Origin: Candidatus Omnitrophota bacterium | GTDB lineage: Bacteria; Omnitrophota; Gorgyraeia; Tantalellales; Tantalellaceae | NCBI GenBank assembly: GCA_030617085.1 | Contig: JAUWWB010000003.1 | Span: forward strand, 1-18,459 | DNA: 18,459 bases | Direction of reading: 5' to 3' | Shown: positions 13,537 to 18,459 of the stretch, in pieces | Layout of the letters: the number at the start of each line of letters is the position of its first letter | How positions within the stretch are numbered: the stretch's first letter is position 1 | The notes under the pieces: generated by a model | Database searches by the model: none | Seen by the model: the letters and a program-made list of their open reading frames with translations, nothing else | What the model was told of the DNA's origin: nothing | Translations under genes and position numbers: made by a program

Positions 13537-14163
13537 CTACTTCCCCCCGAACGGGCCGAAGGTTTTGCGGTGGATCGGGCAAAAGCCGTGTTTTCTGATG
13601 GCTTCCATGTGCTCACGGGTGCCGTACCCCTTGTGCTTTTTGAAGCCGTAGCGGGGGTACCTGCGGTCCTCTTCGATTATGAGCTTGTCCCTGAAGACCT
13701 TGGCGATGATCGACGCGCACGCGATCGAGGTGCTGAGGCTCTCGCCGCCCGTAAGGCACGTCCGGGGACACGGGACGTCAACGTCCATCCTGCCGTCTAT
13801 TAAAAGGTAGTCAGGTTCGTCCTTAAGTTCCTTTACGGCCCTCTTCATCGCCAGCAAAGTGGCGTTATAAATATTCAGCCTGTCGATCTCCTCCACGCCG
13901 GAGGCGCCTATGCCCACGTCACAGCGGTTTAAGATGTCCAGAAAGGCGCGCTCCCTCATGCGTTCGGTCAGTTTCTTGGAATCGTCTATCCTTTCGGTAA
14001 ACCCGGCGTCACGGACTATGACCGCGGAGGCGACCACCGGCCCGGCCAGGGGGCCCCTGCCGGCCTCGTCGATGCCGGCTACCCTGCCGTAGCCGGCGCG
14101 GGCGGCTTTTTTTTCGTAAAAAAAAGTATCTATTCCGCTATTCCGGCTTTTTTTTCTGGACAA
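13537..14163 (-). CDS. rnhB: Ribonuclease HII
   Basis: A 208-residue enzyme that cuts RNA in RNA-DNA hybrids and removes misincorporated ribonucleotides. VAGIDEAGRGPLAGPVVASA (Asp32, Glu33), LLIDGRMDVD (Asp123) and SIIAKVFRD (Asp159) give the expected acidic set. YPRYGFKKHKGYGTREHMEA is the C-terminal signature. No ATG precedes the conserved core. The TTG at 14163, preceded by AAGGAG, gives a normal N-terminal length and makes a 26-nt overlap with rplS. The rplS-rnhB order is common. The first codons run through A8/T8 homopolymers. The stop is in CGAACTA, beside a 26-bp repeat. Confidence 0.95.
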   Translation of the reverse strand: MSRKKSRNSGIDTFFYEKKAARAGYGRVAGIDEAGRGPLAGPVVASAVIVRDAGFTERIDDSKKLTERMRERAFLDILNRCDVGIGASGVEEIDRLNIYNATLLAMKRAVKELKDEPDYLLIDGRMDVDVPCPRTCLTGGESLSTSIACASIIAKVFRDKLIIEEDRRYPRYGFKKHKGYGTREHMEAIRKHGFCPIHRKTFGPFGGK

Positions 14164-14503
14164 TTTTCTCCTTGACCTTGGTGGCTTTCTTGCCTTTTTT
14201 GCCCCTCAGGTAATACAGTTTGGCTCGTCTGACTTTACCTTTCTTTTTTACCGTGACCTTTTCGATCAACGGTGAATGGAGCGGAAAGACGCGCTCCACG
14301 CCTTCGCCGTAGGATATGCGCCTCACGGTAAACGTCTTCCGTATGCCCCCGCCCTTCTTGCCGATAACGATACCGCTGAAAACCTGGATACGCGTCTTGG
14401 CCTCTTCCCTGATCTTAAAGTGAACATCGATCGTATCCCCGATATCGAAGCGCGGCAGGTCCTTCTTCGCGTATCTGGCTTCCATCTCCGCTATCTGCTT
14501 CAT
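14138..14503 (-). CDS. rplS: 50S ribosomal protein L19
   Basis: A 121-residue ribosomal protein, with FDIGDTIDVHFKIREEAKTR, VFSGIVIGKKGGGIRKTFTVRR, GEGVERVFPLHSPLIEKVTV and RRAKLYYLRG in the order of L19. L19 lies at the interface of the two ribosomal subunits. A short Lys-rich tail (KKATKVKEKIVQKKKPE) exceeds the minimal family length. The ATG at 14503 follows an AAGGAGG site. It is 58 nt downstream of trmD and overlaps the TTG start of rnhB by 26 nt. The Lys codons near the stop form an A8 run. Confidence 0.98.
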   Translation of the reverse strand: MKQIAEMEARYAKKDLPRFDIGDTIDVHFKIREEAKTRIQVFSGIVIGKKGGGIRKTFTVRRISYGEGVERVFPLHSPLIEKVTVKKKGKVRRAKLYYLRGKKGKKATKVKEKIVQKKKPE

Positions 14504-14534
14504 GTCTTCCTCCTTGTATTATGAACCGTGCCAA

Positions 14535-14557
14535 ATGAAAACCGTTCATGGTTTCAT
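14535..14557 (-). other. Stem-loop between trmD and rplS
   Basis: In the transcript, ATGAAACC-ATGAAC-GGTTTTCAT pairs over 8 bp with one bulged base and a 6-nt loop, five bases past the trmD stop codon. No T-run follows, so it is not a clear terminator. It could be a processing or leader hairpin for rplS. Confidence 0.3.
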
Positions 14558-14561
14558 TGCT

Positions 14562-15248
14562 TTACTCATGGCCAATCAGGTCCGGGCGCCTTTCTCTGGT
14601 CCTGGCCAGGGCCTGTTCGGCGCGCCACTTCCCGATCTTTTTCGGGTCGCCGCATAGCAGCACCCCGGGAACGCGCATGTTCTTGTACTCCGCGGGGCGC
14701 GTGTACTGGGGGTATTCGAGAATACCGTTCTCGAACGACTCCTCCGCAAGGCCCCCTTCCCCCCCCAGGACGCCGGGAATAAGCCTTATGACGGCGTCGC
14801 ACAGGACCATGGCGGGTATCTCCCCGCAGGTAAGTATATAATCGCCTATGGAGATCTCCATGTCCACCAGGCTGCGTATTCTTTCGTCGAATCCCTCGTA
14901 ATGGCCGCAGATAAGTATAACGCGCTCAAGCGAAGAAAGCCCCTTTGCCGTGGACTGGTCGAACCTTTTCCCCTGCGGCGTAAGCAATATTACGGTCGGC
15001 TCCGCGCCTCCGGAAGCTTTTTTTTTGAGCTCGGTAATGCCTTTATCCACCGGCTCGACCTTCAGCACCATCCCGGGGCCGCCGCCGTAAGGCTTGTCGT
15101 CCGCTGTCCGGTGACGGTCCCCGGTCCACTCCCTGAGATCGTGTATATCAATATCCACAAGCCCTTTTCTCCGCGCGATCTTCACCATGGACTCGTCAAA
15201 CGCGCCCTTGAACATGTCAGGGAATAGTGTCAGTATGTCTATCTTCAT
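14562..15248 (-). CDS. trmD: tRNA (guanine-N1-)-methyltransferase TrmD
   Basis: A 228-residue SPOUT enzyme that makes m1G37 in tRNAs using SAM. MKIDILTLFPDMF opens the protein, GDRHRTADDKPYGGGPGMVL (~44-62) and LICGHYEGFDERI (~112-124) are family motifs, and GDYILTCGEIPAMVLCDAVIRLIPGVLG (~135-162) is the knot and SAM site, with Cys where Gly is typical (LTGGE). Glu170 in AEESFENGILEYPQYTRP takes the place of the classical catalytic Asp, a conservative change that I believe occurs elsewhere. The length is a little below the E. coli protein. The ATG at 15248 has no clear ribosome site. The region between it and rpsP is a large inverted repeat. Confidence 0.97.
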   Translation of the reverse strand: MKIDILTLFPDMFKGAFDESMVKIARRKGLVDIDIHDLREWTGDRHRTADDKPYGGGPGMVLKVEPVDKGITELKKKASGGAEPTVILLTPQGKRFDQSTAKGLSSLERVILICGHYEGFDERIRSLVDMEISIGDYILTCGEIPAMVLCDAVIRLIPGVLGGEGGLAEESFENGILEYPQYTRPAEYKNMRVPGVLLCGDPKKIGKWRAEQALARTRERRPDLIGHE

Positions 15249-15268
15249 TGCTTTGTTGGCATATTCTT

Positions 15269-15364
15269 TTAACGCAGATTAACGCAGATCAAACGCAGAT
15301 GGTCGCAGATTTTAATTAAAGTATCTGCGTGTATCCGCGTTTGATCCGCGACTATCTGCGTTAA
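15269..15364. repeat. 42-bp-arm imperfect inverted repeat (AACGCAGAT family)
   Basis: The arms 15269-15310 and 15323-15364 pair at 34 of 42 positions, with a 12-nt AT-rich loop. Each arm is made of repeated TCTGCGT/ACGCAGA units. The element starts exactly after the rpsP TAG stop and ends about 20 nt before the trmD start. A hairpin this long would be expected to form in the transcript and could act as an attenuator or processing site. Confidence 0.85.
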
Positions 15365-15604
15365 CTAGATCTCAAGCCTTCGAATTATGCTCTTCACCGT
15401 TTCCGATGGTTTCGCGCCGTTCTGCAGCCAGTATTCGACGCGTTCCCTGTCGAGGGCGACCTGGTCCCTGCCTTTTTTCGGGTCGTAATGCCCCAGCTCT
15501 TCCAGTGCCCTGCCGTCCCGCTTCGTTGATTTCGTCATCGCGACGATACGGTAAAAAGGCTTTTTCTTGGAGCCGAACATCTTAAGCCTTAAGACTACTG
15601 CCAT
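15365..15604 (-). CDS. rpsP: 30S ribosomal protein S16
   Basis: A 79-residue protein starting MAVVLRLKMFGSKKKPFYRI. It has the S16 motifs VAMTKSTKRDGRALEELGHYDPKKGRDQVALDRERVEYWLQNGAKPSETVKSII. S16 is an early-binding small-subunit protein. Two ATG codons are adjacent (15607 and 15604). The inner one is preferred because AGGAGG is five bases upstream and the family begins MAV. It follows murA by 20 nt. Downstream, the KH-domain and rimM genes that often separate rpsP from trmD are absent, and a large inverted repeat fills the gap. Confidence 0.98.
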   Translation of the reverse strand: MAVVLRLKMFGSKKKPFYRIVAMTKSTKRDGRALEELGHYDPKKGRDQVALDRERVEYWLQNGAKPSETVKSIIRRLEI

Positions 15605-15624
15605 CATTTCCTCCTTATTTATGA

Positions 15625-16890
15625 TTATTCCCTCACTCTACAAACCTTCGCGCCGACGGCCGAGAGCTTGTCTTCTATGTGCTCGTACCCTCTGTCCAGA
15701 TGGTAGACCCTTGATATTTCCGTACGGCCGTCCGCTACCAGTCCCGCCAGGACCAGGGCGGCCGAAGCTCTAAGGTCCGATGCCATGACCGGGGCGCCGC
15801 TGAGCCTCCCGCCGCCTTTGATGATCGCCGTGGAACCTTCCAGGATGATGTCAGAGCCCATCCTGTTAAGTTCGCTTACATGGATGAACCTTTCGGGGTA
15901 TATCTTCTCCGTGACCACGCTGATCCCCTCGCAGAGGGTAAGCAGGCTCATCATCTGGGCCTGCAGATCAGTCGGAAATCCCGGATACGTCAGCGTCGTG
16001 ATATCCGTGGCGCGTATCCTGTCAGCGCGTCGGTACACGTCCAGTCCCCCGGCCCGTTCCTCGACCGCGCCGCCGCATTCCCGCAGCTTGTCAATAAGCG
16101 CGAGGTTATGTTCCGCCCTGGCATTCTCAAGGAACAGGCGACCGTCCGTCAGGACCGCCCCTATCATGTACGTCCCCGCTTCGATCCTGTCCGGGACAAC
16201 GGCATGACTTGCCCCTTTCAGTTCCCTGACGCCGCGCACCCTGATAGTGGGCGTCCCCCTGCCTTCGATATCCGCTCCCATCGCCCTCAGGAAATCCGCC
16301 AGGTCCGCTATCTCCGGTTCGCAGGCCGCGTCCTCAATGATCGTCTCCCCCTCGGCCAGCACGGCGGCCATGAGTATGTTGGCCGTGGCCAGCACGCTCG
16401 AGCCGAAGTGCCCCCCGAGGTATATCCTGCTGCCCTTTAGCCTTCCGGCGGCAGCGATGATGTATCCTTCTTCAATTCGTATCTCCGCCCCGAGAGCGCG
16501 CAGCCCCTTAAGGTGCAGGTCGATCGGCCTCGGCCCGATGACGCATCCCCCGGGGAACGAGACCCTTGCCTCGCCGTACCTCGCCACGAGCGGCCCCAGC
16601 ACGGCGATCGAGGCGCGCATAGTGCTGACCAGCTCATACGAGGCGGTCACGCTTTTCACGCTGCCGCCGGATATCTCCAGCGTATCCCCGTCCCTGGCGA
16701 CATCGCGTCCGAGCGAGGTGAGGATATCGACCATCGTGGAAACATCCTTGAGGTCCGGCACGTTGGAGATCATACATCTCTTATCCGTCAGAAGAGACGC
16801 CGCCAGTATCGGGAGACACGCGTTCTTGGCCCCGCTTATCCGGACCGCTCCAGACAGCGGCTCTCCCCCCTCGATGACCAGCTTATCCAT
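15625..16890 (-). CDS. murA: UDP-N-acetylglucosamine 1-carboxyvinyltransferase MurA
   Basis: A 421-residue enzyme for the first committed step of peptidoglycan synthesis, adding enolpyruvate from PEP to UDP-GlcNAc. VRISGAKNACLPILAAS carries the Lys22-Asn23 pair. The active-site Cys is present (FPGGCVIGPRPIDLHLKG, Cys116), so the enzyme should be of the fosfomycin-sensitive Cys type rather than the Asp variant. PGFPTDLQAQMMSLLT and DLRASAALVLAGLVADG supply the later Asp and Arg residues. The length is usual. The ATG at 16890 has GGGGTGG upstream and overlaps the prmC stop by 8 nt. The prfA-prmC-murA order is found in several phyla. Confidence 0.98.
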   Translation of the reverse strand: MDKLVIEGGEPLSGAVRISGAKNACLPILAASLLTDKRCMISNVPDLKDVSTMVDILTSLGRDVARDGDTLEISGGSVKSVTASYELVSTMRASIAVLGPLVARYGEARVSFPGGCVIGPRPIDLHLKGLRALGAEIRIEEGYIIAAAGRLKGSRIYLGGHFGSSVLATANILMAAVLAEGETIIEDAACEPEIADLADFLRAMGADIEGRGTPTIRVRGVRELKGASHAVVPDRIEAGTYMIGAVLTDGRLFLENARAEHNLALIDKLRECGGAVEERAGGLDVYRRADRIRATDITTLTYPGFPTDLQAQMMSLLTLCEGISVVTEKIYPERFIHVSELNRMGSDIILEGSTAIIKGGGRLSGAPVMASDLRASAALVLAGLVADGRTEISRVYHLDRGYEHIEDKLSAVGAKVCRVRE

Positions 16891-17572
16891 GTTTCCACCC
16901 CGTGATAACGCGCTCGTAGCCGTTAAGATCCGTGAAACTGGTCACATCCGTGAACCCGGCAGCAACAAAGCGGTCCTTGACCTTTTGCGCCTGATCGTAA
17001 CCGAGCTCAACGGCAATAAACCCGCCGGGGGCGAGAAATCTGCCGCTTTCCCGGGCCAGGACGTTCAAATGGTCCATGCCTTCTTCTCCGCCATGAAGAG
17101 CGATCCACGGCTCGGCCTTCACCCATGCGTCCAGTTTTTCATAATCCCGGTCCGACACGTAAGGAGGGTTCGAGACTATCGCGTTAAAGGCGCCTTCATG
17201 TTCCGGAGCGAACGCCGAGAACATGTCCGAGACGACCAGCTTCACCCTGCGCTCCCGGTCAAACCTCCTCAGGTTCTCGCGCGCAACGCATAAGGCCTCT
17301 TCGCTCACGTCGGAGCCGATCACCCGGCAATCGCCGATAAGCTTTGTCAGGGCGAGGGGTATGACCCCGCTCCCGGTGCCGACGTCAAGGATAAACGGAC
17401 TCGTCCACCCCCGCTCCCGGCAAAGACCCGCCGCCACCTCGACAAGCAGCTCCGTCTCCGGACGCGGTATCAGCACGCGCGGATCGACAAGAACATCCAT
17501 CCCCATGAAGCGCGCCCGACCTTCTTCGTATTGTACCGGGATCGTTTCCGAATATTGCTTCATCATCGTCAT
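16883..17572 (-). CDS. prmC: Release factor glutamine methyltransferase PrmC, lacking the usual N-terminal domain
   Basis: A 229-residue SAM-dependent methyltransferase. YEEGRARFMGMDVLVDPRVLIPRPETELLVE (~15-45) leads into the SAM loop ILDVGTGSGVIPLAL (~61-75), and FNAIVSNPPYVSD (~129-141) has the NPPY motif that binds the target glutamine. GERVITGWKHG-like sequence ends it. PrmC methylates the GGQ glutamine of release factors, and prfA is directly upstream. The family is normally about 280 residues with a helical N-terminal domain of about 65-70 residues for the release factor; here that part is missing. Only about 100 nt separate the prfA stop from this start, and they hold a GGGCAGGC repeat and a hairpin. 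ATG codons at 17572, 17566 and 17563 are all possible; 17572 has AAGG close by. Confidence 0.93.
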   Translation of the reverse strand: MTMMKQYSETIPVQYEEGRARFMGMDVLVDPRVLIPRPETELLVEVAAGLCRERGWTSPFILDVGTGSGVIPLALTKLIGDCRVIGSDVSEEALCVARENLRRFDRERRVKLVVSDMFSAFAPEHEGAFNAIVSNPPYVSDRDYEKLDAWVKAEPWIALHGGEEGMDHLNVLARESGRFLAPGGFIAVELGYDQAQKVKDRFVAAGFTDVTSFTDLNGYERVITGWKHG

Positions 17573-17580
17573 TCGCCTTT

Positions 17581-17603
17581 GTTCGCGGCCGGAGGCGGCG
17601 AAC
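17581..17603 (-). other. Hairpin in the prmC leader
   Basis: GTTCGC and GCGAAC pair over 6 bp, then GCC/GGC over 3 bp after one mismatch, around a GGA loop. In the transcript it abuts the AAAGG ribosome site of prmC, so it could influence translation start. No matching regulator is known to me. Confidence 0.4.
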
Positions 17604-17623
17604 CTGTATCGCCTCAGGGTAAA

Positions 17624-17650
17624 GGGCAGGCACAGGGGCCTGCCCCTACA
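17624..17650 (-). repeat. GGGCAGGC stem-loop repeat, copy e
   Basis: Core identical to copies b, c and d, with the GGGTAAA and TTTTTCTCCGA flanks shared with copy a. It lies between the prfA stop and the prmC start. Confidence 0.9.
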
Positions 17651-17675
17651 TTTTTCTCCGAGCTACGAACTAAAC

Positions 17676-18459
17676 TCACTCCCCCGCTTCCAGCCTCAAC
17701 CTCCGGTCCTCCTCGGCCAGGGCGTCGATCAGGCCGCCCAGGTCGCCTTCCATGATATTCGCCAGGTTGTATAACGTCAGGTTTATCCTGTGGTCCGTGA
17801 CGCGGTTCTCCGGGAAATTATAGGTCCTTATCTTTTCCGACCGGTCACCGGTGCCTACCTGCTTCTTCCTCCGTTCGGATATCTCCTTCCTCCGGGCCTC
17901 CTGCTTCTTCTCAAGTATGCGCGCCTTCAGCACGCGCATGGCCTTTGTCTTGTTCTTATGCTGGCTCCGCTCGTCCTGGCAGCTGACCACGGTGCCCGTC
18001 GGCAGATGCGTAATGCGCACAGCGGAATCCGTCACGTTCACGTGCTGCCCACCGGCTCCGCTCGCGCGGTAAACGTCTATCTTCAGGTCCTGCGCCTTTA
18101 TGTCCACTTCCACGTCTTCGGCTTCGGGCAGGACCGCGACGGTAGCGGCCGAGGTGTGTATCCGCCCGCCCGCTTCCGTCTCCGGAACGCGCTGTACCCT
18201 GTGGGTGCCTATCTCAAACCTGAGGAGCTTGAAGGCGTTTATGCCCTCCACCGTAAAGACTATCTCCTTGATGCCCCCCATCTCCGATCCGCTCTCGCTC
18301 ATCACCGAGATCTTCCACCCCTTGTCGGCGGCGTATTTCGTGTACATCTTGTAGAGGTCATCGGCGAACAGGCCCGCTTCGATACCGCCGGTGCCCGCCC
18401 TTATCTCCATGACCACGTTCCGCTTAAATTCCTCGCTCTCTTCCTCGAGAAGAAGGTCC
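17676..18459 (-). CDS. prfA: Peptide chain release factor 1 (5' end outside window)
   Basis: The last 260 residues are present and the frame is open to the right edge. VVMEIRAGTGGIEAGLFADDLYKMY begins the core in this window. HRVQRVPETEAGGRIHTSAATVAVLPE carries the P-x-T codon-recognition tripeptide (here PET), which marks class 1 RF1 for UAA/UAG. GASGAGGQHVNVTDSAVRITHLPTG has the catalytic GGQ. The tail DHRINLTLYNLANIMEGDLGGLID is typical. About 100 N-terminal residues lie outside. prmC, whose product should methylate the GGQ, follows directly. A GTG inside the frame (18416) is not the real start. The gene ends TGA, with an in-frame TAG two codons later in the repeat. Confidence 0.97.
   Translation of the reverse strand, partial: DLLLEEESEEFKRNVVMEIRAGTGGIEAGLFADDLYKMYTKYAADKGWKISVMSESGSEMGGIKEIVFTVEGINAFKLLRFEIGTHRVQRVPETEAGGRIHTSAATVAVLPEAEDVEVDIKAQDLKIDVYRASGAGGQHVNVTDSAVRITHLPTGTVVSCQDERSQHKNKTKAMRVLKARILEKKQEARRKEISERRKKQVGTGDRSEKIRTYNFPENRVTDHRINLTLYNLANIMEGDLGGLIDALAEEDRRLRLEAGE

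Noticed and set aside
13419..13616. 66-residue N-terminal extension of Fhs
   Set aside because: It would translate the repeat and part of rnhB. The ATG at 13418 has an ideal ribosome site and fits the family start.
3815..17650. CRISPR array from regularly repeated units
   Set aside because: The five copies are kilobases apart with genes between them, and there are no short unique spacers.

Overview
The window reads as one chromosomal segment of a Gram-negative (diderm), probably uncultured bacterium of fairly high G+C. A TolC-family outer-membrane protein, an ApbE lipoprotein, HflK/HflC and MurA all point to a diderm. A full set of genes converting formate to methyl-tetrahydrofolate (fhs, fchA, folD, metF) suggests Wood-Ljungdahl-type or related folate C1 metabolism. 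The abundance of small palindromic intergenic repeats resembles genomes of candidate phyla such as Omnitrophota. That placement is an inference with low confidence; no marker here settles it.

Layout. Positions 1-1826 hold a MarR-type regulator followed, with a 4-nt overlap, by a TolC-family gene that runs off the left edge. Positions 1863-3085 carry no convincing gene and are a patchwork of at least six repeat families. Positions 3086-5853 hold, in minus-strand order, hflK, hflC and an M50 (site-2 protease-like) membrane protease. A tRNA-Met(CAT) gene at 6045-6118 is the only plus-strand gene. It has a consensus sigma-70 promoter, and its 3' end overlaps the stop codon of the convergent mnmA.

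From 6116 to the right edge all genes lie on the minus strand. In transcription order they are prfA (5' end outside the window), prmC, murA, rpsP, trmD, rplS, rnhB, fhs, fchA, folD, metF, panB, apbE and mnmA. This is a long, tightly packed run with several overlaps. It has translation and cell-wall functions first, then folate C1 enzymes, then pantoate synthesis (PanB uses the methylene-THF that FolD makes and MetF consumes), then flavin transfer and tRNA thiolation.

What the genes do not explain is a network of hairpin repeats in the gaps between minus-strand genes. A GGGCAGGC/GCCTGCCC stem-loop occurs five times, always in the same orientation and always in a 5' leader. A long double-hairpin element occurs twice, with compensatory base changes in its inner stem and a 50-bp insertion in one copy; a short 26-bp relative also occurs twice. 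A 42-bp arm hairpin sits between rpsP and trmD, where KH-domain and rimM genes are often found. Several repeats begin exactly at, or two codons past, the stop codon of the preceding gene. These look like REP/MITE-type elements, but no transposase is present in the window. Other oddities are a PrmC lacking the usual N-terminal domain and a FolD with altered signature motifs next to a dedicated cyclohydrolase-type protein.
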